64,000 nt of DNA from Streptomyces sp. NBC_01298. GTDB taxonomy: Bacteria; Actinomycetota; Actinomycetes; Streptomycetales; Streptomycetaceae. Location of the stretch: NCBI RefSeq assembly GCF_035978755.1, contig NZ_CP108414.1, positions 8,742,001-8,806,000 of the forward strand. Direction: 5' to 3'. Of the stretch, positions 17,354 to 26,616 are shown one piece after another; position 1 is the stretch's first letter; each line of letters starts with the position of its first letter. The notes below the pieces were generated by a model. The model made no database searches. It worked only from the letters and a program-made list of their open reading frames with translations, and was not told the origin of the DNA. The translations under genes and the position numbers were made by a program.

Positions 17354-17806
17354 ATGAACCGCTTAGCCCTGCTCGCAGCCAGTGCCCTGGGTCTGCTCGT
17401 CTGCACGATCACCCCGGCCGTCGCAGCCCCGTCGGCCGACACGATCGAGACGGTCACCTCCTGCGGGAGCTCCGGCCTCCAGGCGGGTCTGGCCACACGG
17501 GTGTGCGCGGAGATCACCGGTACGTCCGTCACGTTCTACGGGAAGGTGGGACTGGCCGGCCCGCCCTCCCCGGGCAGCCCGCTGCCCGTGACCAAGGAGC
17601 TGCTCACCACCCTGACCGTGGAGGTCGTCGGGTCCGCCGCACCGCAGACCCAGGTCAAGCCGGTCCTCTTCACCGCCGCCACCGTCGAGGTACGGGCTCC
17701 CGCCGGCAGCGCTCCGTGCGGCTCGACCGTCCGTGGCACCTTCGGCGTGGCCTCGTACCCCCGCGCGGCCAGTCCCGTGGTCCACGAGATCACCCTCACC
17801 TGCTGA
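17354..17806 (+). CDS. Small secreted protein with four cysteines, unknown function
   Basis: 150 residues. A clear signal peptide (MNRLALLAASALGLLVC, cleavage near AVAA) is followed by a beta-rich domain with four cysteines (SCGSS, RVCAE, APCGS, terminal LTC), probably two disulfides. I do not recognise the family. ATG 17354 follows GAGGAGAA. It has its own promoter region with the ATGTGA palindrome shared with the collagenase gene, so the two may be co-regulated. Confidence 0.8.
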   Translation: MNRLALLAASALGLLVCTITPAVAAPSADTIETVTSCGSSGLQAGLATRVCAEITGTSVTFYGKVGLAGPPSPGSPLPVTKELLTTLTVEVVGSAAPQTQVKPVLFTAATVEVRAPAGSAPCGSTVRGTFGVASYPRAASPVVHEITLTC

Positions 17807-17826
17807 GACCTCCCGCGCGCACGACG

Positions 17827-17859
17827 CCGAAGCCCCGGGCCGCGGGCCCGGGGCTTCGG
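17827..17859 (+). terminator. Terminator after small secreted protein
   Basis: A 15-bp perfect stem (CCGAAGCCCCGGGCC) with a 3-base loop. Confidence 0.85.
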
Positions 17860-17988
17860 CCGGACCGGAGCCCGGTCGTCGCCGTCCTGCCGCCGGGTGC
17901 CCGGTCGCTTCCCCCCTGGCCCCGGCGGTGGGATGTTTACGGGCTGGAGCGGCCCGCAGTCGCAGCAGGGCCTCGGAGAGGGAGCGAA

Positions 17989-18981
17989 GTGGACACCTCG
18001 ATACGCCGGCAACGCCACACGGGCGACGGCAGAACCGCCGGAACAGCGCGGAGGGCCGGCGTACCCGGCGCGGCACGGCGCCGCTGGGCCGCGGTGACCG
18101 CCGCGGTGGCCGTCATGACGGTACCGCTGACCCTCGGGGCGGCCGCGGACGCGGGTGCGGCGGGCGACCGCTCGATCGTCTTCGCCCGCTACACGGCGAC
18201 GGCGCCCACGGAAGACCTGTACGCGATCTCCCCGGGCGGCGGCACCTCCGTCAAGCTCACCCACACCCCGACCGTCAGCGACGTGATGCCGAGTTGGTCC
18301 CCGGACGGCAAGCGCGTGGCCTTCCTCCGCTACGGATCAGGTGGAGCCATCGACGGCATATGGACGATGACGGCCGCGGGCGGCGACCTGAAGGCCGTCC
18401 CCGGCACCAAGGGCGCCTCCGATCCGGCGTGGTCCCCGGACGGCAAGCGGATCGCGTACGCCAAGCCGGTCGGTTCCCAGCGCGAGATCTACGTGGCGTC
18501 GGTCGCGGGCACGTCCGCCACCCGGCTCACCCACACCGCGGCGGACGACCTCCACCCGACGTGGTCCCCGGACGGGAAGTACCTGGCGTTCAACCGCGCG
18601 GACGCGAGCGGCCACAGCAGGGTGATGCGGATCCGGCTGTCCACCCTGACCGAGACCGCGGTCACGGGTGCGAGCTCCCACGACTGGACGCCCGACTGGT
18701 CGGCGGCCGGCCGGATCGCCTTCAGCCGTCGGGACTCCTCCGGCTTCGCGCGCCTCTACCTCGTCCGCCCCGACGGCACCGGAGTCCACCGCATCACCGC
18801 GGCCCGTTTCAACGACAAGAACCCGTCCTGGTCCCCGGACGGCAGCCGGCTGGTCTTCACCAGGGGCGGAGGGGACGACGCGGATCCCGAACACCTCTAC
18901 CTGGTGAACTCGGACGGCACCGCACTCACCCGGCTGACCAAGACCGCCTCCCATGACCTGGAGGCCGACTGGCGTCCGTAA
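17989..18981 (+). CDS. Secreted TolB-like beta-propeller protein
   Basis: 330 residues. A basic N-terminus and a hydrophobic segment (WAAVTAAVAVMTVPLTLGAA) suggest export, followed by a six-bladed WD40-like (PD40/TolB) propeller. The blade motif W-S-P-D-G-K-x-x-A-F recurs at SWSPDGKRVAF, AWSPDGKRIAY, TWSPDGKYLAF and SWSPDGSRLVF, with a variant DWSAAGRIAF. GTG 17989 follows GGAGAGGGAG. In Gram-positives such stand-alone propellers have unknown partners; there is no Tol-Pal system here. Confidence 0.88.
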   Translation: MDTSIRRQRHTGDGRTAGTARRAGVPGAARRRWAAVTAAVAVMTVPLTLGAAADAGAAGDRSIVFARYTATAPTEDLYAISPGGGTSVKLTHTPTVSDVMPSWSPDGKRVAFLRYGSGGAIDGIWTMTAAGGDLKAVPGTKGASDPAWSPDGKRIAYAKPVGSQREIYVASVAGTSATRLTHTAADDLHPTWSPDGKYLAFNRADASGHSRVMRIRLSTLTETAVTGASSHDWTPDWSAAGRIAFSRRDSSGFARLYLVRPDGTGVHRITAARFNDKNPSWSPDGSRLVFTRGGGDDADPEHLYLVNSDGTALTRLTKTASHDLEADWRP

Positions 18982-18992
18982 GGCACCCGCCG

Positions 18993-19033
18993 GGCCGTCC
19001 TCGCCGTCCGCGATCCGGAGGGCAAGGACGGCC
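18993..19033. terminator. Terminator between convergent genes
   Basis: GGCCGTCCT (18993-19001) pairs with AGGACGGCC (19025-19033) between the propeller and collagenase genes. Confidence 0.6.
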
Positions 19034-19063
19034 GTCACGTGCGGGATCCGGTGGTGAACCGGC

Positions 19064-21403
19064 CTACTTGGACTGCGTGGAGACGCTCACCCCGCTGAAG
19101 TCCTGCGCGGCGGCGAGGCTGAAGTACACCCACCCGGAAGGCGGGTTGTCCACCGTCAGGGTCTCGGCGTTGCCGGCGTTGGTGGACTTCGCCAGGTAGC
19201 CGCTCGTGGTGGCCCAGCTGCCGCCGCCGTAGTACAGGTCGGCGTTGCCGGAGCCGCCGGCGCTGGTGATGGTCAGCTGCTTGACGCCGGCCGGCAGGTA
19301 CACGAAGTGGTAGCTGTAGTTCCCGGTGTTGGCGGCGAGGTTGTCCCGGCGGCAGTTCCCGTCGAACTGGCGGGGGTCGCTGATGGTGCACAGCGGGGTG
19401 GACGGCGCCTCCGGCAGGGGACCGCAGTCACCGGTCGCGCAGGCGGTCGTCAGCCAGGTGGCGAAGCCGGCGTCGTAGCTGGTGCCGATGGTCTGCTTCA
19501 GGACGGCGCGAGCACCGTTCCAGTCACCGGCGCGGTACTTGCCCAGCACGGTCTGCACGTCGGCGGGGTGGGCCTGGAGCATGTAGCGGACCGCGAGCCA
19601 GCCCCAGCGGTAGACCCGGTTCGAGTTGACCTCGGGGTCCGCGTCCTGGCCGTAGACGGTGTCGAAGAGCTCGCTGAGCTTGTAGGTCCGCTTGCCGGCC
19701 TCGGCGATCGCGTCGGCGTTGCGCTCGCCCCGGTAGCCGTACGAGATGTTCTCGGCGATGCCCTCGACCCACCAGATGGTCGGCGTGGTCAGGCTGGCCT
19801 CGAAATCGCCGGCCATGTTGTAGCGGCCGTCGAGGTAGTGGGTGTACTCGTGGTTGAGGTTCCAGATCTGGAACTCCGGGCGTAGCCAGTGCGCCTCGTG
19901 GGCGATGAAGCGGGCCTGGTTGCCGGCGACGGCCGGGTTGCCCTCCTCGTACATCCCTCCGTTGTCGACGTCGATGTCGTAGATGGCCCAGGCGTACAGC
20001 GAGTAGTTGGTGTAGTCGTCGAAGACGACGACCTCGAGGCTGGTGTTCACGTCGCCGGGGATCGCGCCCTTGTCGCCGATGACCCGGTGGAAGTAGGCGT
20101 CCTGGTTGACCAGGCTGGTGCAAGTGCCCTCGAGCTGCCCGGGGGACATGTCCTGGGCGCGGATCTTCAGGCCCGGGGTGCACGTGTGCTGGATCGGCAG
20201 GATGGCCGGGAGCACGCGTGCGCCCAGGTCGCAGATGGCGTAGGTCGCGCAGTTGTTCCTGTCGTACTGGCGCGTGTACCAGCCCAGGTTCATGGTGATC
20301 GGCGCGGTGGGGCCGACGTTCGGGTAGCGGTTGATCAGGTCCTTCAGCAGCGGACGGACCCGCTCCTTGAGCTCGGGGACGTCCAGGGCGTATCCGAGGA
20401 AGCGGCCGACGTTGCTGACCACGTCCAGGCGGTTGAGCTGCGCGCTGTTGCGCGTGATGAATCCGGCCCAGGTGTTCAGGATGGCGGGGTCGGCCTTGAG
20501 GGCGGCCCGCCAGCCGCGGTCGTCGTTCTTCGCCTTGAAGCCGTTCTCGACGACCCACTCGACGTGCTGCATCGCCAGGTTCATCTGGCCGGGCCACGTG
20601 CCGTCGTAGCTGCCGAGCATCCACTTGACGACGCCGGCGTAGCGGCCGGCCTCGTGGGTGCTGTCGATCAGGGTGACGACCTCGTTGAAGATCTCACCGT
20701 TGGCGTCCGTGACGTCCTTGCTGCGCGGGGAGGCGAAGAAGGCGTCCAGCGCGCCGCGCGCGGCACCGTCGAGCGCCGTGCCGTAGGGGCCGACGACGTC
20801 CCCGTTGTTGTCCTGCACGTAGTAGCCGGCCCGCAGGAACAGCACCAGCTGCCCGACGGCCGCGCTGTTGCTGCCCGAGTAGGTGGCGGAGGCGTCGCGC
20901 AGCGCGTTGGCGACGGTCACCATCTGGGCTTCGTTGAAGGCTCTGCGGGCGTTCTCTCCGGTGAGGCTGAACAGCGGGTACGTACAGGAGATCCGGGGGA
21001 GCGCCTTGAGTTGCTGGACCAGGGCGCCGCCGGTCGCGTTGATCACGCCGGAGAGGTCGCCGCACTCGTCGCCGGCGGCGGCCGAGGACTGCGCGCGGTC
21101 CTTGCCGGACTTGGCCGGCTGTACGGGCTTCACGGTCGGGGCGGCGGCGGCGGACTCCTCGGTGCTGTCCTGCGAGGAGATCCGGAACCGGGCGCCGTTG
21201 CTCATCGCGTCGGGCGACTTGGGGACCGGGATCGACCGGGGTGCCTGGGCCGTGGCTTTACGTGCGTGCGCGGCGGCCGGGGTCGTGGCGCCGGCGGAGG
21301 CGGCCTGGCTCTGCGGCGCGAGCAGGCCGAGCGCAAGGAAGGCGGCTGCGCCCAGCGCGGGAAGTCTGCGCGTATTGGCCTTCGATATCCGGAAGGGATG
21401 CAT
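19064..21403 (-). CDS. Secreted M9-family collagenase
   Basis: A 779-residue zinc metalloprotease. It has a signal peptide (cleavage near SQAAS, about residue 35), a pro-region, a helical activator domain, then the catalytic domain with the gluzincin motif H518-E519-x-x-H522 and the third ligand E547 in WWVEGIAE. The last ~110 residues look like a PPC/pre-peptidase C-terminal or collagen-binding domain (YSYHFVYLPAGVKQLTITSAGGSGNADLYYGGG). Domain order matches Vibrio/Clostridium M9 enzymes, but there is no PKD domain. A palindrome shared with the 17354 gene lies 63 bp upstream of the start. It should degrade gelatin or collagen outside the cell. Confidence 0.93.
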   Translation of the reverse strand: MHPFRISKANTRRLPALGAAAFLALGLLAPQSQAASAGATTPAAAHARKATAQAPRSIPVPKSPDAMSNGARFRISSQDSTEESAAAAPTVKPVQPAKSGKDRAQSSAAAGDECGDLSGVINATGGALVQQLKALPRISCTYPLFSLTGENARRAFNEAQMVTVANALRDASATYSGSNSAAVGQLVLFLRAGYYVQDNNGDVVGPYGTALDGAARGALDAFFASPRSKDVTDANGEIFNEVVTLIDSTHEAGRYAGVVKWMLGSYDGTWPGQMNLAMQHVEWVVENGFKAKNDDRGWRAALKADPAILNTWAGFITRNSAQLNRLDVVSNVGRFLGYALDVPELKERVRPLLKDLINRYPNVGPTAPITMNLGWYTRQYDRNNCATYAICDLGARVLPAILPIQHTCTPGLKIRAQDMSPGQLEGTCTSLVNQDAYFHRVIGDKGAIPGDVNTSLEVVVFDDYTNYSLYAWAIYDIDVDNGGMYEEGNPAVAGNQARFIAHEAHWLRPEFQIWNLNHEYTHYLDGRYNMAGDFEASLTTPTIWWVEGIAENISYGYRGERNADAIAEAGKRTYKLSELFDTVYGQDADPEVNSNRVYRWGWLAVRYMLQAHPADVQTVLGKYRAGDWNGARAVLKQTIGTSYDAGFATWLTTACATGDCGPLPEAPSTPLCTISDPRQFDGNCRRDNLAANTGNYSYHFVYLPAGVKQLTITSAGGSGNADLYYGGGSWATTSGYLAKSTNAGNAETLTVDNPPSGWVYFSLAAAQDFSGVSVSTQSK

Positions 21404-21465
21404 CTGCGGGGGCCTCCGGGGCCGTTGTGGCCACGTGTGGGAAACACGGGCGTTTGATGTGTGAC

Positions 21466-21481
21466 ATGTAAAATTTCACAT
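21466..21481 (-). promoter_or_regulatory. Palindromic operator upstream of collagenase
   Basis: On the minus strand it reads ATGTGA-AATT-TTACAT and sits inside a longer perfect dyad GACATGT(N8)ACATGTC (21463-21485 region). It matches the 17278 site in 14 of 16 positions and has the same distance to its start codon. Confidence 0.6.
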
Positions 21482-21653
21482 GTCGCACCGCACCGGAAGT
21501 CTTTTGGCCAGATTGGCACCTGGCGCGATGAGAACGTTGCCGGCCGCCGACCACCCTGACGTTCCGACAGCTCCGTGCAGGCGGTGTTCTGCCTGGTGAG
21601 CGGGGGTGGCCGTGCGGGGCCCGTCCCGAGCTGACCGTAAAGTGTGACGCCCG

Positions 21654-21667
21654 TGTGGACGTCCACA
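21654..21667 (+). promoter_or_regulatory. Perfect 14-bp palindrome TGTGGACGTCCACA
   Basis: It lies 28 bp before the ATG of the long cysteine-rich secreted protein, where a repressor would block initiation. Confidence 0.45.
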
Positions 21668-21695
21668 TCGGAAACATCGCTCCGGGGGGAACGAA

Positions 21696-24600
21696 ATGCT
21701 CAACTCCGCGCGTCCGCGCGTCGGGTCCAGATCCGCGAGACGGATGCTGGTCCCCGCTCTACTGGCGGCCCTGTTGGTGCCCGTCGTACCGGCCGGGAAC
21801 GCGCTCGCCGCGACGCCGCCGGTCACCGCACCCACGATCACGGCACCCGCACCTGCGCCCGTGGCAGTGCCCGCACCCGCACCCGTGCCAGTGCCCGCAC
21901 CCGTGCCGAAGGCCGAACCGGCCCGGCCCGCGGCGAGCCCCGCCCGCGCGGACAAGGCGGCGGAGAAGGCGCCGGCCCCGGCAGTCGCGGCCGCCGGACC
22001 CTGCGCGCCGCTCGCGCTCGCGCCCCTCGGTGATCCGGGCGGCGCGGTGTCGGCAGCGCCACCATCGAGCCCCAGGGCACAGCCTGCTTCGAGGTCGTCG
22101 TGAAGAAGCCGGGCCTGCACCGGCTCCTCGTCTCGGACCAGTACGCCTACGCTTCGCTCACCTCCGGTGGGAGCCAGGCCGAGTGCGGGGACGGCTCCTG
22201 GTGCGAGCTCGCGGCCGGAACGTACACGCTCTCGGTCTACAACAGCTTCTGGGAGCCCATCCAGAACCGGGTCTCCCTCGTCCCGCTGATGGCCGGCCCC
22301 GGGTGCCCGGCCGTCGTAGGCACCGGCTACGACTCCGCCCCGACCACGGGGCTCGCCGTGGACCGCCTGGGCATCGTCTGCCACGCGTTCACCGCCGCTC
22401 CCGGCGACCGGATCACCGCCGACTTCCAGCTGACCGAGTACGGAGACTTCTGGCACTGGATCACCGACGGCACCGGCAAGCGCCTCTGTGACGGTTCCGA
22501 CTGCGTCCTGCCCGCAGGGGAGGGCGGCTACCGCGTCCTCGCCGAGGTCCGCAACCCCACCGGCGGCTTCCCGGCCGCGTACGGCCTGAAGGTCCGGCGC
22601 CTGTCGAACCCCGCGGGCTGTGTGCCCGTCACCATGACGGCCTACGGCTCCGCTCCCGCCCCGGCCGCTCCGCAGGCCGGGTGCAGGACGTTCACCCCGA
22701 CCGCGACCGGCCGTTACGACGCCCACGGCGTCGATGCCGAGGGCGGCGTCTCCGGCATCGCGGTGTACGCGGCGGACGGATCCACCGTCTGCGCGAACGG
22801 GCAGGACTGCTCGCTCGTCGCCGGCACCCCGTACACCCTGCTCACGGACAGGGCCGTGCGCATCCTGTCCCGCACCGCCACGGCGGGCTGCGAGAACGTG
22901 ATCACGCTCGCGCGCGACCACAAGGGCACGTTCGCCGTCCCGGGCGAGGTCCACTGCCTGAACCTGCCGGTGCCCCAGGGCGCCCACGTCGCCGTCCTGT
23001 CCGACGGTGCCGCGTCGATCACCGTCGTAGACGCCAAGGGGACCGCCTTCTGCGCGGACCAGCTGACGGACGGCACCTGCGTCCTGGGCGGCACGGCCCC
23101 GTACCGCGCCCTGGTCACCAAGGCGGACCCGTCCGACGAGGGTGACGTCTACCGGCTGGTCGTCCACCGCACGGACGCGCCGAGCGCCTGCCGCACCTTC
23201 CTGCCCGGCGACTTCACGGGCAAGCCGGTCCGGATGAGCGTGAAGAGCAGCACGGAGGTCTTCGCCGACTGCCTGTCCATCGCGGCCGGCGACCACTCCG
23301 CGCGCGAGATCTTCCAGATCCAGCGGATCTCGGGCGACTCGCACGCGACGGTCTACGTCCTGGACGAGAAGGGCAAGCCGGTCTGCTCCGTCAGTACGGC
23401 CTACGGCTCCTTCGCCACCTGCGCCCTGACGGGCAACGCCGCGCACACCGTCCTCGTCCGGGGCCGGAACGCGCCCGCCGAGTTCGCCCTGACCCGCCTC
23501 GACGTCACCTCCACCGCGCGCGGCTGCGTCCCGACCGCGGCCGTAGCGGTGGGCGGCCCGTCCACCGGCGGCGTACCGGCCAAGCCCGGCACCTTCCTGT
23601 GCCATCAGGTGACCACGGCCGCCGCCGGGGACACCCTGCACCTGAACGCCCGTGACGCGCAGGGCTCCGCCCGGCTCCTGGCGTACCGGGCGAACGGCGA
23701 CGTGGTCTGCGACTACTTCGCCGCGGGTTGCGCCGTCACCGGCTCCACCCGCTACCAGGTCCTCATCCAGGTTCCGGAGGGCAAGACCGCGGCACCCGCC
23801 TACCGGCTGGACGCACTGCGCATCGGCACGGCGGCCGGGCCCGCCCCGGAGTGCGTCAAGGTCCCGAACGTCAGCTACGGGTTCGGGCCGTTGACCGACA
23901 CCCTCAGCGAGCGGAAGACGGCGATCTGCGCCGTGCTCCCGACCGCGACGGGCGACCGCTTCGACCTGCGGTTCACGCCCGCCGGGACCTTCGAGCAGTC
24001 GCCGACACCCTGGCTGTACGACCAGGCCGGTCTGGCGAACGGCTGTTCGGGGTGGTATTCCAGCGAGGGTCAGACCTACACCTGTTCCCTGCCGAACGCC
24101 TCCCCGAAGACCTCCCGGCCGAGCGTGTTCGTGATCGGCCTTCCGGAGAAGCCCGCACAGGCCACCACCGCGGTACGGGCCGAGGCGACGTGTGACGCCC
24201 TCCTGTGCGGTCCCGACGAGCGGACCGTCGGCACGGTGGGCCCGTCCACGGTAGGCCGGGGCAAGATCACCATGACCGTCACGGGCAGCGCCCTGCGCGA
24301 GGACGGCGTGGTCGAGTTGACCAACGGCGGCTTCAAGGCCCGCTCGACGAAGACCTTCGTAGCTCCCGACCGGCGCCGCATGACGGTCTCCCTGGACCTC
24401 ACGAACGCCCCGCTCGGCCCGCTGTCCGTGAGCGTGTTCGCGCACGGCATGCAGTACGGCATGGGCTCGGTCACCGTCGTCGCCCCGATCCGTTCCACCG
24501 CCGCACCCACCGTCGGCGGTACCGCGGTCGTCGGCGGCAAGGTCACGGCCACGACCGGTTCCTGGTCGCCGGTCGCCGACTCCCACACCTACCAGTGGCA

Positions 24601-25027
24601 GGCGGACGGGAAGACGATCACCGGGGCCACCTCCGCCTCGTACACCCTGCCCTCCACCCTCCAGGGCAAGCAGCTCACCGTGGTCGTGACGGCCCGCAAG
24701 GCCGGACACCCGACGGTGAAGGCCACCAGCGCCGCCGTGCTCGTCAAGGGCGTCGCACCCAAGGCGACGACGGCCCCGACCCTCACGGGAACGGCCAAGG
24801 TCGGGCGCGTCCTGACCCTGAGCCGCGGGACCTGGACTCCGACGCCGACCTCGTACACCTACAAGTGGTACGCGGACGGCAAGCTCATCACCGGCGCGAC
24901 CAAGTCCACCTTCACCCTGACCAGCGCACAGCGCGGCAAGCGCATCACCGTGAAGGTAACGGCCACCCGAACCGGCCACCTGACCGGCACCGCGACCACC
25001 CGCGCGACGGCAACGGTCGCCGCCTGA
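21696..25027 (+). pseudogene. Large secreted Cys-rich repeat protein with Ig-like C-terminus, frameshifted
   Basis: The gene reads as one ~1,110-residue protein if one base is restored near 22050-22054. The first frame (21696-22103) gives a signal peptide, a Pro/Ala/Val-rich linker and GPCAPLALAPLGDPGGAVS; the second continues from SATIEPQGTACFEVVV, with a stop at 22031 blocking earlier entry. The body has five or six loose repeats of about 100-110 residues with paired cysteines (pattern C-x-x-F ... VC ... C-x-L). Two ~85-residue Ig-like domains (YQWQADGKTITGAT, YKWYADGKLITGAT) close it. No known enzyme motif is visible. Without the repair, the second frame could start only at GTG 22100 with no signal peptide. 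This is either a real mutation or a sequencing error; no slippery heptamer is present. Confidence 0.75.
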
Positions 25028-25043
25028 CCCACCCGCACGAAGC

Positions 25044-25084
25044 AAAGCCCCTGGGGCGGCCGCCCGGCCGCCCCGGGGGCTTTT
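25044..25084 (+). terminator. Strong terminator after Ig-like protein gene
   Basis: A 19-bp stem (arm begins AAAGCCCCTGGGG, one T-G pair), 2-base loop, then TTTT. Confidence 0.9.
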
Positions 25085-25541
25085 CCGGTGTTGCCATCCG
25101 CATCGCTCCGTTCCTCGCCACGGTCTGGCCGCTCTTCGCCCGGCGACAGCGGACCTTCCGTCACCGGTGCCGCCGTCGCGGTGGGTGCCGCGGGCCTCAT
25201 CACGGCGGGTGCGTGCGTGATGTTCGGCAACGTCCACGCGGGCCCGGCGGGTTATTCCGTCGAGTTCGCCGGGGCGCGAACGACATCACGGGGGGAGAGA
25301 GACGGCCTGAGCGCAGCGACGAGCGTCAGCAGCGGCCCCTCGGGAACCCCGGGCCGGACCCGGCTGACGATCACGTACCACACCAGCCTTTTCGGTGACG
25401 AGCGCAGGGAGCTGCGCGAGTACCCGGAGAGCCTCCCCGACGCGGGCCCGTCGAGGACTGCGGCCGCGGCCCCTGCCGCTGAGCCCCGGCTCGTCGTCGG
25501 TGACGTAGGCCCTGGCGGAACGGCGGACGCCCTGACGCGGT
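25085..25541. other. Gene-poor stretch, possible decayed ORF
   Basis: A plus-strand frame from 25088 keeps coding-like third-position GC until about 25280. It encodes one hydrophobic segment (VTGAAVAVGAAGLITAGACVMF), then turns into low-complexity sequence. I see no ribosome site and no family. It is probably a remnant or non-coding. Confidence 0.3.
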
Positions 25542-25826
25542 TCACGTCCGGGGCAGGTGGAAGTCCAGCCAGTCGACGGGACCGTCGCCTTTCTCCCGGA
25601 CCGCCATGCGACCGCAGGCCACGATGTGCCCGGTCGGGAGCCGGACCCGCCCCAGTACGTGCCCGAACTCCGTCAGCGATGAGACCGTGCACGTCACGGC
25701 ATCCTGCTCCCCGGGCGCGCGCCGCATGTCGCCGTAACAGCCCCGGACGCCCGCCGCGGACCACACCGCCGTCAGGGCCCGCCGCAGCCGCACTTCGCCG
25801 GTGGGGCGCCGGGCCGCCGGGACCAT
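25542..25826 (-). CDS. Small hypothetical protein
   Basis: 94 residues, ATG at 25826. Third-position GC is high (about 87% over the part I counted), and the C-terminal half looks protein-like (EFGHVLGRVRLPTGHIVACG ... VDWLDFHLP). No family is recognised. It is divergent from the SufR-like gene with a 50-bp shared control region. A longer minus-strand frame covering the same bases is less plausible. Confidence 0.5.
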   Translation of the reverse strand: MVPAARRPTGEVRLRRALTAVWSAAGVRGCYGDMRRAPGEQDAVTCTVSSLTEFGHVLGRVRLPTGHIVACGRMAVREKGDGPVDWLDFHLPRT

Positions 25827-25859
25827 GGGCGGCCCGCACTTCTATCTCCAACCCGCGTT

Positions 25860-25876
25860 GTTTCTAGAATGGCGGG
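25860..25876 (+). promoter_or_regulatory. Promoter -10 and operator of the SufR-like gene
   Basis: TTCTAGAA (25862-25869) is a palindrome overlapping a TAGAAT -10 hexamer (25865-25870), which ends 6 bases before the GTG start. This implies a leaderless, probably autoregulated mRNA. The motif GTTTCTA recurs at 26561. Confidence 0.5.
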
Positions 25877-26584
25877 GTGGAGGACATCGATGTGATCGCG
25901 GCGTTGCAGGACCCCGTCCGGCGCCGCCTGTACGAGTACGTGGTGGCGCAGGACCGCGAGGTGGGCCGCAACGAGGCCGCGGAGGCGGCCGGGGTGACGA
26001 GGACGCTGGCCGCGCACCATCTGGACAAGCTGACCGAGGTCGGCCTCCTGGATAGCGGCAGCCGGCGCCTCACGGGTCGCTCGGGCCCGGGCGCCGGCCG
26101 TCCGGCCAAGGTGTACACGCGGACGCGGGCGGAGTGGGGGGTGTCGTTGCCCGCCCGGGACTACCGCACCGCCGCCGAACTGCTCGCCGAGGCCGCCGAG
26201 GAGGCGGGTCTCGACGCCGGCCTCTGCGCCGCCGCGCGCCGCCGGGGAGAGGAACTGCGCGGCTCGGCGGCGCCCTGCGGGGGCCTCGAAGAGGCCGTGG
26301 AGATGCTGACCGCCCGTGGCTACGAACCTCATCTGGAGGCTGCTCAGGGGCCGGGCGGCGCCACCGGCGCCACCGGTGCCGGCGATCCGGCCGACCGGAT
26401 CATCCGCATGCGCAACTGCCCCTTCCATGCCGTCGCCGAACGATTCCCGCCGCTGGTCTGCGGCATGAACCTCGCCTTGATGGAGGGGATGCTCGGCGCG
26501 GACGGTCCCGTCCGCGCCCGTATGGACGCCCGCCCCGGGCAATGCTGTGTGGTGCTGGAAGTTTCTAAAAACAATGAACATTGA
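25877..26584 (+). CDS. SufR-like winged-helix regulator with Fe-S type cysteines
   Basis: 235 residues. The N-terminal winged HTH (IDVIAALQDPVRRRLYEYVVAQ ... GVTRTLAAHHLDKLTEVGLL) is of the ArsR/DeoR-like type used by SufR. The C-terminal region carries C181 (RNCPFH), C195 (VCGMN) and C223/C224 (GQCCV), spaced X13 and X27, close to the cluster-binding cysteines of actinomycete SufR. There are no suf genes nearby; the next gene is a DUF3291 protein 32 bp downstream. Fe-S or metal sensing is inference. GTG 25877 fits the leaderless promoter. Confidence 0.8.
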   Translation: MEDIDVIAALQDPVRRRLYEYVVAQDREVGRNEAAEAAGVTRTLAAHHLDKLTEVGLLDSGSRRLTGRSGPGAGRPAKVYTRTRAEWGVSLPARDYRTAAELLAEAAEEAGLDAGLCAAARRRGEELRGSAAPCGGLEEAVEMLTARGYEPHLEAAQGPGGATGATGAGDPADRIIRMRNCPFHAVAERFPPLVCGMNLALMEGMLGADGPVRARMDARPGQCCVVLEVSKNNEH

Positions 26585-26594
26585 CATAGAAAAC
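26561..26594 (+). promoter_or_regulatory. Nested inverted repeats before DUF3291 gene
   Basis: GTTTCTA (26561-26567) faces TAGAAAAC (26587-26594), and CAATG-AA-CATTG (26572-26583) sits between. They overlap the regulator's stop codon. The outer half-site matches the site in the regulator's own promoter. Confidence 0.45.
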
Positions 26595-26616
26595 CCGGAC
26601 GTGTTGGGATGAGGCC

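Noticed and set aside
17827..17859. Hairpin considered as a riboswitch or attenuator for the propeller gene
   Set aside because: A plain 15-bp stem with triloop immediately after a stop codon; terminator is the simpler reading.
22040..22103. Programmed -1 ribosomal frameshift in the Ig-like protein gene
   Set aside because: No X-XXY-YYZ slippery heptamer or obvious pseudoknot at the junction; a simple one-base loss explains it better.
21476..25237. A 1,253-residue minus-strand open frame opposite the Ig-like protein gene
   Set aside because: Composition is Gly/Arg/Ala/Asp-rich with no domain pattern, while the plus strand gives signal peptide, cysteine repeats and Ig-like domains.
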